Made by a program: the position numbers and the translations under genes. From assembly GCA_015065215.1 (NCBI GenBank), contig SVQT01000003.1:40019-104018 (forward strand): a DNA stretch of 64,000 nt. Reading direction: 5' to 3'. The stretch comes from Oscillospiraceae bacterium (lineage in GTDB: Bacteria > Bacillota > Clostridia > Oscillospirales > CAG-272). Under the pieces are notes generated by a model. That model did not search any database. It had not been told where the DNA came from and was given only the letters and a program-made list of their open reading frames with translations. Shown piece after piece: positions 50,460 to 59,809 of this stretch (position 1 is the stretch's first letter; every line of letters starts with the position of its first letter).

Positions 50460-51332
50460 GTGGAGCAAACGGTTTATGGCGACATTTTGTTTTTTGTGAA
50501 TTTTTGCATGGATTTCCAATGCTTGTTTTTAACGGCAAAGCTGTTGCGTCGCCCATTTCGCCTTTGGCGCAGTGTGATTTTTGCCGCGGTGGGAGCATTG
50601 TATGCTTGTGTGGCGCTCTTTTTAGCAGTCTCTGGCATCTGGGCGTTTTTGGCTGATTGCGCTGTTTGTTTTCTGATGTGCGCTGGCGCTTTTTGGAGAA
50701 AAGAAGAAGCCTTTTGGCGCTTGCTTGTTCCTTTTGCCTTGTATTTCGGTGTTTCCTTTGCTGTGGGAGGCGTGATCAGCGGCATGGGGAGCCTGCTCGC
50801 TCATATAGAGGCGCCAATCGGTCTTGATGACGGTGAAATTTCCTCGGTCGGCTTTTTCCTACTTGCCGCGGTGGGTGGGATCGCTACTTTTTTGTGGGGG
50901 CGGTTTTGTCAACGCCGCGCCAAGGGCAGGCGTGTTACCCTGACGGTAGAATGGGCGGGCAAACGGCTTGTGGTAGAAGGTTTGGTGGATACCGGCAACC
51001 TTTTACGGGATCCGGTTGGGGGCAAGTCGGTCGTTTTATTAAAAAAAGAGCGCGCAAAAGACTTTTTGCCGGCTCGCTTGCTTGCCGCTACCGAGCGGGG
51101 CCATGAAAGCGCCGTCGCGGAGCTCCCCGCGGAATTGGCGCGCCGCATTCGATGGGTTCCGGCCAGTACGGCGGTGGGGCGAGGTTTGCTTTTGGCCGTC
51201 AGCCCGGATCAAGCCTTTTTAGATGTGGGGAAAGGAAATGTCGCGGTGGAGCTACTACTGGCACCGGTCATCCTTTCTGAGGATTTGGGGGAATGCGAAG
51301 CGCTTCTCCCCGCTGAGCTGATCGTGGAGTAA
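50460..51332 (+). CDS. spoIIGA: Sigma-E processing peptidase SpoIIGA
   Basis: Five-TM N-terminus then VEGLVDTGNLLRDPVGGKSVVLL (aspartic protease motif); directly upstream of sigE; GTG start. Confidence 0.93.
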   Translation: MEQTVYGDILFFVNFCMDFQCLFLTAKLLRRPFRLWRSVIFAAVGALYACVALFLAVSGIWAFLADCAVCFLMCAGAFWRKEEAFWRLLVPFALYFGVSFAVGGVISGMGSLLAHIEAPIGLDDGEISSVGFFLLAAVGGIATFLWGRFCQRRAKGRRVTLTVEWAGKRLVVEGLVDTGNLLRDPVGGKSVVLLKKERAKDFLPARLLAATERGHESAVAELPAELARRIRWVPASTAVGRGLLLAVSPDQAFLDVGKGNVAVELLLAPVILSEDLGECEALLPAELIVE

Positions 51333-51347
51333 AAGGAGGACAATGAT

Positions 51348-52049
51348 ATGAAACTATTTGATCGCATCAAAGCGTTTTTTGGAAAAATGTTTTGTCGCCC
51401 CCGCGGTGTTTATTATGTGAACGGTCCGGATGTGTTGCCGGCCCCTCTTTCCAAAGAGGAGGAAAGCGAGGCGCTTGCCCGTTTACCGGAAGACGAGGCG
51501 GCAAAATCGTTGCTGATTGAACACAATTTGCGGCTTGTAGTTTATGTGGCGCGTCGTTTTGAGAATACCGGAACAAGCCTTGAGGATCTGGTCTCTATTG
51601 GCACGGTAGGATTGATCAAAGCGATCAATACCTTTCGCGCGGATAAAAATATCAAGTTGGCTACTTACGCTTCCCGATGCATTGAAAACGAAATTTTAAT
51701 GTATATTCGCAAAAGAAGCAATCAGCGGGGCGAGATTTCGATCGACGAGCCGCTCAACGTCGATTGGGATGGTAATGAATTGCTTTTGTCGGATGTGCTG
51801 GGGAGCGAGGAGGACAGCGTTGGATTTGAGCTGGAAAAAAGAGAGGAACGCCGTATTCTGCACGAAGCGGTAGCGGCGTTGCCGCCCCGTGAAAAATTGA
51901 TTATTGAATTGCGGTTTGGCTTTTCCGGTCAACGTGAGATGACGCAAAAAGAGGTTGCTGACTTGCTGGGTATTTCGCAATCCTACATTTCACGCTTGGA
52001 AAAAAAGATTATCGCGGAGTTAAAAGGCGAAATCGCGGGAAAAATTTAA
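51348..52049 (+). CDS. sigE: RNA polymerase sporulation sigma factor SigE
   Basis: [75 protein letters not shown]; short pro-sequence. Confidence 0.96.
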   Translation: MKLFDRIKAFFGKMFCRPRGVYYVNGPDVLPAPLSKEEESEALARLPEDEAAKSLLIEHNLRLVVYVARRFENTGTSLEDLVSIGTVGLIKAINTFRADKNIKLATYASRCIENEILMYIRKRSNQRGEISIDEPLNVDWDGNELLLSDVLGSEEDSVGFELEKREERRILHEAVAALPPREKLIIELRFGFSGQREMTQKEVADLLGISQSYISRLEKKIIAELKGEIAGKI

Positions 52050-52130
52050 AAAATAATTTTAAAACCTATTGCAATCGAAGAAAAAATATGTTATAATCAA
52101 CTGTAATTTGTAAAAAGCGAGGTGTAAAAC

Positions 52131-52337
52131 ATGAAAGCAGGAATTCATCCGACCTATGAGGACTGCACCATCATTTGCGCATGCGGCAATGTGGTGAAAA
52201 CCAAGTCTACCAACGGCGGGGAAATGAAGGTTGAAATTTGCTCGAAGTGTCATCCGTTCTTTACCGGCAAGCAGAAGCTTGTTGATGTGGGCGGTCGTGT
52301 TGACAAGTTCAACAGAAGACTCCAGGCAAAGAAGTAA
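52131..52337 (+). CDS. rpmE: 50S ribosomal protein L31
   Basis: [29 protein letters not shown]...[30 protein letters not shown]. Confidence 0.97.
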   Translation: MKAGIHPTYEDCTIICACGNVVKTKSTNGGEMKVEICSKCHPFFTGKQKLVDVGGRVDKFNRRLQAKK

Positions 52338-52455
52338 TTCGTTTCTCCCACGCCGCGATGGCGGCGGTGTGCGAGGGGGCTATGCAAACGCATGGTCCCC
52401 TTTTCACTATGCCAAACGCATATCCCCCAAAACGGGGTGGAAAAAGGAGGCTGAA

Positions 52456-53745
52456 ATGGAAGAAAAAGATTTGGCGGTCGGTGCCAAAGCGGCACTTGTC
52501 AGCGTAGTAACGCGAGAGCGGAGTGAGCAAGAGGCACAGGCAAGTCTTGCGGAATTGCGCCGTCTATTGGAAACCGCCGGCGGTACGGCCGCCTTTACCT
52601 TTATACAAAACAAAGAAACGCCGGATGTCCGCACCTATCTTGGTAGCGGCAAGACGGCGGAGCTGGCTTACTACTGCGCGCAAAACGAGGTAGCGCTTGC
52701 GGTATTTGATTGTGAGCTCTCCCCCTCGCAAATCCGAAATATCGAGGAGGTTTTGGGGGATGTGCGTGTCATTGACCGTTCTATGCTGATTTTGGATATT
52801 TTTGCCCTCCATGCCGTGAGCGGTGAGGGAAAGCTGCAAGTGGAGCTGGCGCAACTCAAATATACCGCTCCCCGTTTGATGGGTAGGGGTGTTGAGCTTT
52901 CCCGCCTTGGCGGCGGCATCGGCACCAGGGGACCCGGCGAATCGCAGCTGGAGACCGATCGCCGTCATTTGCAACGCCGTGTGCGTATGCTGGAACGCTC
53001 GCTGGAGGAAATGGCTGCGGGGCGCCGTACACAGCGGCAGGCAAGAGATCGCTCGGGATTGCCGCGTGTGGCCATTGTTGGCTATACCAACGCCGGTAAG
53101 TCCACATTGCTGAATTATTTGACCGATGCGGGTATTTTGGCCAAAGATCAGTTGTTTGCTACCTTGGATCCCACCACCAGAAAATGTCAGCTGCCGGGCG
53201 GTGAAACGGTGCTTTTGACAGATACTGTCGGTTTTATCCGCAATTTGCCGCACCATCTGATCCACGCATTCCGCTCCACCTTGGAGGAGGCCGTTTATGC
53301 TGATCTTTTGCTGATTGTGATTGATGCGTCGGATCCCGAGGCGTGTGCTCAGCTGGAGGTTACCGAGGCGCTTTTGGAAAGCCTTGGCGCGGGTGGCAAG
53401 CCAACGCTCTATGTCTTCAACAAGTGCGATTTGGGCGCGGCGCGCCCGGGGATGTCGCTTGGCAAAGAGCATGTGGCATATGTTTCCGCCGTGACAGGCC
53501 AGGGGATTGCTATGATGATGGAAAAAATCGAGGAAATTTTGCATCAGGGCAAGCGCCGTGTGACCTTTTTCATCCCTAACGCGCGGCAAGGACTTTTGAA
53601 CAGGCTCTATGAAAACGCAACTGTTGAAAATGTGGAGTACGGTGCCGATGGCGTGACAGTTGTCGCTGTTGTTGATGGCAAAACTTACGGCCCCTTGCGT
53701 GACTATGATGTCGCCCCCGGACGGGAGGAGATTGAGGATGAGTGA
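52456..53745 (+). CDS. hflX: GTPase HflX
   Basis: TYLGSGKTAELA, GGGIGTRGPGESQLETDRR, VAIVGYTNAGKSTLLNYLTDA, DTVGFIRNLPHHLIHAFRSTLEE. Confidence 0.97.
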   Translation: MEEKDLAVGAKAALVSVVTRERSEQEAQASLAELRRLLETAGGTAAFTFIQNKETPDVRTYLGSGKTAELAYYCAQNEVALAVFDCELSPSQIRNIEEVLGDVRVIDRSMLILDIFALHAVSGEGKLQVELAQLKYTAPRLMGRGVELSRLGGGIGTRGPGESQLETDRRHLQRRVRMLERSLEEMAAGRRTQRQARDRSGLPRVAIVGYTNAGKSTLLNYLTDAGILAKDQLFATLDPTTRKCQLPGGETVLLTDTVGFIRNLPHHLIHAFRSTLEEAVYADLLLIVIDASDPEACAQLEVTEALLESLGAGGKPTLYVFNKCDLGAARPGMSLGKEHVAYVSAVTGQGIAMMMEKIEEILHQGKRRVTFFIPNARQGLLNRLYENATVENVEYGADGVTVVAVVDGKTYGPLRDYDVAPGREEIEDE

Positions 53746-54361
53746 GGAGATTTTTCGTACCGTTGCGGGGGATAGTGAAGAAATATTAGAAGAAAAGCGA
53801 TCTTCGTTTATTGCCGCCGTCAGGCGGGTCTCTACCGAGGAAGAGGCCATGGCGTTTGTGAAAGAACGAAAAAAAATGCATCCGGACGCACGGCACACTG
53901 TCTTTGCGTACCTGTTGCGAAAGGGTGCCGCGCGCTACTCGGATGACAGTGAACCGCAAGGCACGGCGGGGCTGCCAACCTTAGAAGCAATTCGCCGGGC
54001 GGGGGTTGAGGATGTGGTCGTGGCCACCACCCGTTATTTTGGCGGAATTCTGCTTGGCGCGGGTGGTCTGACACGTGCCTATGCCGGTGCCGCCCATCTG
54101 GCCCTGGAGGCGGCGGGAGTCGCGGAATACGTACCGTTTGCCTATTATTCGCTTGACCTTACCTATCCGGACCATCAAAGGGTTCTGCCTGAATTGAGCC
54201 GCTTGGCTGTGCGAGAGCGCGGCACCGATTTTGCTGAGCGTGTTCGCATGGAGGTTGGACTGCCGGTAGAAATGGGGCCAGAGCTTTGCCGCCGCGTGAC
54301 TGAGTTGACTGCGGGAAGGTGCATCCCCAAAGAGGTCAGTCAGGGAATGGATTTGAAATAA
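53738..54361 (+). CDS. YigZ/IMPACT family protein
   Basis: SSFIAAVRRVSTEEEAMAFVKERKKMHPDARHTVFAYLL; DSEPQGTAGLP; VVVATTRYFGGILLGAGGLTRAY. Confidence 0.93.
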   Translation: MSEEIFRTVAGDSEEILEEKRSSFIAAVRRVSTEEEAMAFVKERKKMHPDARHTVFAYLLRKGAARYSDDSEPQGTAGLPTLEAIRRAGVEDVVVATTRYFGGILLGAGGLTRAYAGAAHLALEAAGVAEYVPFAYYSLDLTYPDHQRVLPELSRLAVRERGTDFAERVRMEVGLPVEMGPELCRRVTELTAGRCIPKEVSQGMDLK

Positions 54362-54390
54362 CCCGCGAAACGGGTCGAAAAAGAGGCTTT

Positions 54391-55314
54391 ATGAATCAAA
54401 ATTTTCAAGAGCGGCTGCTTGGCTTGCCCGCATTGCTCGCTTCAATGGTGATCTGGGGGAGCATTGGCATTTTTCGCCAATACATCGGTCTCCCCTCCGG
54501 TTTGATTGCTTTTGCCAGAGGATTGATCGGCATGCTTTTTTTGATGCTGGTCATGTTGATTGGCAAAAGGAGACCTGATGTGTCCGCTTGGCGCAAAAAT
54601 CTGATACCGTTATGCGTTTCGGGCGTTTTTTTGGGGGCGAATTGGATCCTGCTTTTTGAATCCTATAACAACAACCTGCCGGGCCATACCTCTGTGACTG
54701 TGGCCACCATTTGTTATTATATGGCTCCGGTAATCGTGACGCTGTTGGCGCCTTTTGTGTTGAGGGAGCGCTTAACCGTCAAAAAATCTCTGTGCGTGGT
54801 GGTGGCGTTTGCCGGTGTGATCCTGGTGTCTTTGTTTTCCGGGGGCGGAACTGACGCTGGCGGATCGCAACTTCTGGGCATTCTGTTGGCGCTGGGTGCC
54901 GCCGTGCTTTACGCCTTGATTGTTTTGCTTAACAAGAAGATGGTTGATATTTGTGCTATGGACCGTACCGTAGCGCAGCTTGGCATTTCGGCCATTGTTA
55001 TGCTGCCCTATACATTGGCCTTTGAGCCGGTTTTTGATCTGCGCCCTACAGGGCGAGAAATTCTTTTTCTTGTGTTGATCGGTCTGCTGCACACGGGTGT
55101 TGCTTATGGACTTTACTTCGGTTCGATCGGTCGGTTGAAGGCGCAGACCGCCGCGCTTTGTAGCTATATTGACCCTGCTGTGGCCATTTTGCTTTCCGCT
55201 ATCATTTTGCAAGAAGCGGTTGGCGTGTGGGGAATTGTGGGCGCCGCCTTGGTTATTGGCGCGGCCTTGGTGGGCGAGCTTCGGTTTTCCCGATCTGCCC
55301 CCAAAGAGGAATAG
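54391..55314 (+). CDS. EamA/DMT-superfamily transporter
   Basis: Ten hydrophobic segments; MVIWGSIGIFRQYIGLPSGLIAFARGLIG; second half LYFGSIGRLKAQTAALCSYIDPAVAILLSAIILQE. Confidence 0.9.
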   Translation: MNQNFQERLLGLPALLASMVIWGSIGIFRQYIGLPSGLIAFARGLIGMLFLMLVMLIGKRRPDVSAWRKNLIPLCVSGVFLGANWILLFESYNNNLPGHTSVTVATICYYMAPVIVTLLAPFVLRERLTVKKSLCVVVAFAGVILVSLFSGGGTDAGGSQLLGILLALGAAVLYALIVLLNKKMVDICAMDRTVAQLGISAIVMLPYTLAFEPVFDLRPTGREILFLVLIGLLHTGVAYGLYFGSIGRLKAQTAALCSYIDPAVAILLSAIILQEAVGVWGIVGAALVIGAALVGELRFSRSAPKEE

Positions 55315-55319
55315 CATAG

Positions 55320-55454
55320 GCTTGAAGAGGTAAGCGGCGTGTCGCGCGGTTAAATCGGTTTTCGATCACGGGAGCTGGCAGATAGTTTCGATTTCATCCC
55401 CCGTATCATTGGGGATATGAACAATCAGGGCGGACTGTAAGGTCTGCCCCTTTT
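55320..55454 (+). other. Candidate structured RNA/attenuator in intergenic region, ending in a terminator
   Basis: Several hairpins (ATCG-gtttt-CGAT; TTTCATCCCC...GGGGATATGAA) and terminator GGGCGGAC-tgtaag-GTCTGCCC-CTTTT; no ORF. Confidence 0.3.
55428..55454 (+). terminator. Rho-independent terminator
   Basis: GGGCGGAC TGTAAG GTCTGCCC CTTTT (one G-U). Confidence 0.65.
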
Positions 55455-55599
55455 GTCGTTTATTGTTTTAGGCGCGGTTGGTGCTGTATTTGGCCGGTTG
55501 CTTGGAAAGATAAAATTTTTTTGCCGAAAAAAAGAGTATTTGCGCTTTTTGCTCGTATATTGTAAATATAAATGAATTTCAAGGAAGGGTGGTGTGCAG

Positions 55600-56607
55600 A
55601 TGTCCGGTATGACCGATCTGATTTACGAAAGAGAGCGGCTCACTTTATCAAAATACGCTTTTTTAACCGAAAATACCCGCGGTAGAGAAAAGCCGTGCGC
55701 CCCCTGTGACAATCGTACTGCGTTTCAGCGGGATCGTGATCGCATCATCCACAGCCAGTCTTTTCGCCGCCTGATGTATAAGACCCAGGTTTTTTTGGCG
55801 CCTGCGGGGGATCATTACCGTACGCGCTTGACCCACACGTTAGAGGTCACGCAGATTGCCCGTACCATTGCCCGCGCGTTGCGTTTGAATGAGGATCTGA
55901 CAGAAGCGATTGCCCTGGGACACGATCTGGGCCACACGCCCTTTGGGCACGCCGGCGAAACGGTGATGCGCGAGCAGTATTCCCCAAGCTTTTCACATAA
56001 TTTGCAAGGTGTGCGTGTGGTAGAAAAGCTGGAAAACGACGGCGAAGGACTTAATTTGACCTTTGAGGTGCGTGACGGCATTGCTTGCCATTCCGGCCCT
56101 GTTATGCCGCAGACCTTAGAGGGCGCTGTTGTCCGTTACGCGGACCGTATCGCTTATATCAATCATGACATTGACGATGCCCTGCGCGCAGGTATTCTGC
56201 GGCAGGAGGAAATCCCGGTGACGTTGCGCCACATTTTGGGTGAACGGCACGGAGAGCGCATCAATACGATGGTAACTTCGATCATCCGCGCCAGCGCGGA
56301 TCGCCCCGAAATTTGTATGGAGCCGGATATTCAGGAGGCGACCGATGCCTTGCGGGAATTCCTGTTTGCCAGAGTATACCGGGACAATGCCGCCAAGAGC
56401 GAGGAGGTTAAGGCCAGGGAAATGCTGGCGCAGCTTTTCTGCTATTTCGTCGAGCATCCTGAAAAATTGCCGATCAACAGTCTGGAAATCATCAGCAAGG
56501 AAGCGGTGGAGCGTGCCGTTTGTGATTATTTGTCGGGCATGACTGACCGCTACGCCATCGAGCTGTACCGTGAGCTTTTCATTCCGGAGGTGTGGCGTGT
56601 AAAATGA
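55600..56607 (+). CDS. dgt: Deoxyguanosinetriphosphate triphosphohydrolase-like (HD)
   Basis: RTAFQRDRDRIIHSQSFRRLMYKTQVFLAPAGDHYRTRLTHTLEVTQIARTIAR; ALGHDLGHTPFGHAGE. Confidence 0.94.
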   Translation: MSGMTDLIYERERLTLSKYAFLTENTRGREKPCAPCDNRTAFQRDRDRIIHSQSFRRLMYKTQVFLAPAGDHYRTRLTHTLEVTQIARTIARALRLNEDLTEAIALGHDLGHTPFGHAGETVMREQYSPSFSHNLQGVRVVEKLENDGEGLNLTFEVRDGIACHSGPVMPQTLEGAVVRYADRIAYINHDIDDALRAGILRQEEIPVTLRHILGERHGERINTMVTSIIRASADRPEICMEPDIQEATDALREFLFARVYRDNAAKSEEVKAREMLAQLFCYFVEHPEKLPINSLEIISKEAVERAVCDYLSGMTDRYAIELYRELFIPEVWRVK

Positions 56608-58382
56608 TACCGAGAGAAATTATTGATGAAATCTGCTACCGTTGCGACATAGAAGATGTGATCAGCTCTTATGTTACATTAAAACGCGCCGGCTCTAACA
56701 GGAACGGTTTGTGTCCTTTTCACAGCGAAAAATCCCCCTCCTTTACGGTGTTTCCCGCAACCAAAAGCTTTTATTGCTTTGGCTGCGGCGCCGGCGGAGA
56801 TGTGATTACCTTTATTCAAAAAATCGAGAACCTGGACTATGTGGGTTCACTGGAATTTTTAGCCGCGCGGGCGGGCATTAGCATTCCAAATGATACCGCT
56901 TATATGGAAAAGGAAACGGTTAGCCGCAAGCGAGTTTATGAGATGAATTTAGAGGCGGCAAAATTTTTTCGCAATTGCCTTTTTGACCCGGTGCTGGGCA
57001 CAGAGGGGATGACTTATCTTGCCCAGCGACGCGGGATGTCCGGCGCGGTAATCAAGCGCTTTGGGCTTGGCTTTGCCCCCAACGATTTCACAATGCTGAC
57101 CAAACACATGCGTCAGCGTGGATATACCGAGGAGGAGCTGATTGCCGCTTTCCTTTGCGGCAGATCGCAAAAAACCGGGCGACTGTTTGACCTGTTCCGC
57201 AACCGTATCATCTTTCCTGTGATTGATACAGCCGGCAACATCGTGGCTTTCGGCGGTCGCGTGATGGATGACAGTAAGCCAAAGTATCTCAATTCCTCGG
57301 ATACGCCCGGCTTTAAAAAAAGTCGCGTTCTGTTTGGCCTCAATTACGCCAAGGCCCATTGTGCCGAGCAAATGATTCTTTGCGAAGGGTATATGGATGC
57401 CATCGCCATGCACGCCGCCGGCTTTGAAAACGCGGTGGCCACGCTTGGTACCGCCATCACCCAAGAGCATGCCAGACTGCTTTCCCGCTATACAAAACGT
57501 GTTCTGATCAACTATGATAGTGACGAGGCAGGACAAAAAGCAGCCAATAAAGCTATGGCACTGCTTGACGAAGTGGGCTTGGAGGTGCGCGTTCTCAAGC
57601 TTACCGGCGCAAAGGATGCGGATGAGTATATCCGTACTTACGGTTCGGACGCATTCCGCTCAATCATTGAGCAGAGCAGGACTGCCTTTGATTTCAAACT
57701 GGAAAATGTGTTGGCGCGGCATGATATTAGCGGCGCGGACGGTAAGATCCGTGCGGCAAGAGAGCTTGCCGAGATCATTGCCACCGTCCATTCCGGCGTA
57801 GAGCGAGAGCTGTATGTGGCAACCGCCGCTGAGCGTTTGGGTGTTTCCAAAGAAGGGCTGGCCAACGATGTCAGGCGCAACCGTTCCCGGGCGGTGAAAA
57901 AGATCAAGGAAAAAGAGAGCAAAGAGGCGCTCCTTTCTGCCAGAAATTTTGGAGATCGAATCAATCCGGATGCGGCCAAAGACCCTGCGGCCGCGGCGGC
58001 GGAGGATGCGATTCTCGGATTGCTGTTGCTGTATCCTGAACACCGTAAAAGTGTATTATCCGGCCAAACGGTATTGGAAAACGAGGATTTTTTTACCGAT
58101 TTCGGCCGCCGCGTTTTTGAAGCCGTGATGAAAATGGAGGCAAGCGAGGGCGGATTTGTCTTTTCCGCTATGGGTCAGTTTTTTCATGCGGATGAAATGG
58201 GGCGCATGATGCGCTTAACCAAGGAAAGAGAAAAATTACAGACAAATGACGAGGCTGTACTCGCCTCTGCCGTCGCGTCGCTACGGCAAAGTCGCCAAAA
58301 GCGGGAGGCGCGTCAAAGCGGTGATTGGCAAAGTGAGATCGCTCGCCGCCGCGCTGAAATGAAGAAAAAACAAGATGTATAA
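56604..58382 (+). CDS. dnaG: DNA primase
   Basis: CPFHSEKSPSFTVFPATKSFYCFGCGAGGDVITF zinc finger; TOPRIM MILCEGYMDAIAMHAAGFENAVATLGTA. Confidence 0.97.
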   Translation: MIPREIIDEICYRCDIEDVISSYVTLKRAGSNRNGLCPFHSEKSPSFTVFPATKSFYCFGCGAGGDVITFIQKIENLDYVGSLEFLAARAGISIPNDTAYMEKETVSRKRVYEMNLEAAKFFRNCLFDPVLGTEGMTYLAQRRGMSGAVIKRFGLGFAPNDFTMLTKHMRQRGYTEEELIAAFLCGRSQKTGRLFDLFRNRIIFPVIDTAGNIVAFGGRVMDDSKPKYLNSSDTPGFKKSRVLFGLNYAKAHCAEQMILCEGYMDAIAMHAAGFENAVATLGTAITQEHARLLSRYTKRVLINYDSDEAGQKAANKAMALLDEVGLEVRVLKLTGAKDADEYIRTYGSDAFRSIIEQSRTAFDFKLENVLARHDISGADGKIRAARELAEIIATVHSGVERELYVATAAERLGVSKEGLANDVRRNRSRAVKKIKEKESKEALLSARNFGDRINPDAAKDPAAAAAEDAILGLLLLYPEHRKSVLSGQTVLENEDFFTDFGRRVFEAVMKMEASEGGFVFSAMGQFFHADEMGRMMRLTKEREKLQTNDEAVLASAVASLRQSRQKREARQSGDWQSEIARRRAEMKKKQDV

Positions 58383-58406
58383 TCATAAAATTCGGAGGTG
58401 CTTTTC

Positions 58407-59555
58407 ATGAGCAAAATGGAACAAATGGAAGAAAAAAATGAGGAAATGATCCTCAACGAGACCGAGCAGGAGACCCCTGAAAAGAAAGTGGACGTGAACG
58501 CGTTGCTGGAGAAAGGAAAGAAGGGCGCTTTGTCGACCAGTGATCTTGATGAAGTGCTGGAGAGCATGGATTTTGAGGATATGGACAAGCTTTACGCGGC
58601 GTTTGAGGACAACGGTATTGCTTTGCCCGATGATATTTCTTCTTCCGAGATCAACGAGATCGAGACTGAAGTGGAGCGCTTTGGCGGCGGCGAAAATATG
58701 GAGCGCCTGCTGGAGCAGGAGGGCCTTTCGATCGACGATCCTGTCCGCATGTATTTGAAAGAAATCGGCAAGGTGCCGCTGCTGACCACCGAGCGTGAAA
58801 AGGAGCTGGCGGAGCGCATGGCGGAAGGGAATGAAGAGGCCAAGACCGAGCTGGTAGAGGCCAATTTGCGTCTGGTTGTCAGTATTGCGAAGCGCTATGT
58901 TGGCAAGGGGATGTTTTTCCTGGATCTGATCCAAGAGGGCAATCTGGGCTTGATGAAGGCGGTCGATAAATTTGATTACACCAAGGGCTATAAGTTTTCT
59001 ACCTATGCTACCTGGTGGATCCGTCAGGCGATCACTCGCGCTATTGCCGATCAGGCCCGCACCATTCGTATTCCTGTACATATGGTTGAGACCATTCACA
59101 AGGTTTCGCGCTATCAACGCCAGATGCTTCAGGAGCTGGGCCGTGAGGCAACGCCCGCCGAAATCGGCGAAAAAATGGGCATGAGCGCCGATAAAGTCCG
59201 CGAGATCATGAAGGTGGCTCTGGATCCCGTTTCGCTCGAGACCCCGATCGGTGAGGAAGAGGATAGCCACCTGGGTGATTTTATTCCCGATGAAGATACG
59301 CCCGCTCCCGCCGAGGCAGCCTCCGCCACCATTTTGCGTGAGGTGATTGAGCGTGAGTTGAACACGCTGACCCCTCGTGAAGCTCATGTGATTAAGCTCC
59401 GTTTCGGTTTGTATGACGGCCGCACGCGCACACTTGAGGAAGTGGGTAAGGAATTTGATATTACCCGTGAGCGTATCCGCCAGATCGAGTCCAAGGCACT
59501 CCGCAAGCTGCGTCATCCCAGCCGTGCCCGCCATTTGCGCGGTTTTTTGGATTGA
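58407..59555 (+). CDS. rpoD: RNA polymerase primary sigma factor RpoD/SigA
   Basis: [76 protein letters not shown]; region 4 [24 protein letters not shown]. Confidence 0.98.
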   Translation: MSKMEQMEEKNEEMILNETEQETPEKKVDVNALLEKGKKGALSTSDLDEVLESMDFEDMDKLYAAFEDNGIALPDDISSSEINEIETEVERFGGGENMERLLEQEGLSIDDPVRMYLKEIGKVPLLTTEREKELAERMAEGNEEAKTELVEANLRLVVSIAKRYVGKGMFFLDLIQEGNLGLMKAVDKFDYTKGYKFSTYATWWIRQAITRAIADQARTIRIPVHMVETIHKVSRYQRQMLQELGREATPAEIGEKMGMSADKVREIMKVALDPVSLETPIGEEEDSHLGDFIPDEDTPAPAEAASATILREVIERELNTLTPREAHVIKLRFGLYDGRTRTLEEVGKEFDITRERIRQIESKALRKLRHPSRARHLRGFLD

Positions 59556-59727
59556 ATTTTATTATCGTTACAATGCACAAAAAGAGGGTGCTTGTTTGCA
59601 CTAAAATCACGATTTTGCTGTTTGGATTTTAGAATGTAAAGCGGGCTCTTTGTGTAAAGTTACGGCTTTTTTGCCGACTTGCTATTTGTTTGAACGGATA
59701 GTGGCAGAGAGGCAAAAAAGATACGTC

Positions 59728-59756
59728 TTGACAGAAATCTGAAAATCGTGTAAAAT
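59728..59756 (+). promoter_or_regulatory. Sigma-A type promoter of the solute-binding lipoprotein gene
   Basis: TTGACA (59728-59733), 17 nt, TAAAAT (59751-59756). Confidence 0.8.
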
Positions 59757-59809
59757 ATAGCATGTATTATAATATATGTTCCCGTGCGCGGGAAAGGGAG
59801 GTTCCGATT

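Noticed and set aside
52564-53898. 444-aa ORF antisense to hflX
   Set aside because: Shadow ORF of a well-conserved GTPase gene; no motif or SD.
55450-55575. Plus-strand peptide LPLLSFIVLGAVGAVFGRLLGKIKFFCRKKEYLRFLLVYCKYK
   Set aside because: No plausible start codon with SD and it lies after a terminator; hydrophobic translation is expected in AT-rich spacer.
58383-59534. 383-aa ORF antisense to rpoD
   Set aside because: Shadow ORF; its sequence is the complement of conserved sigma regions 1.2-4.
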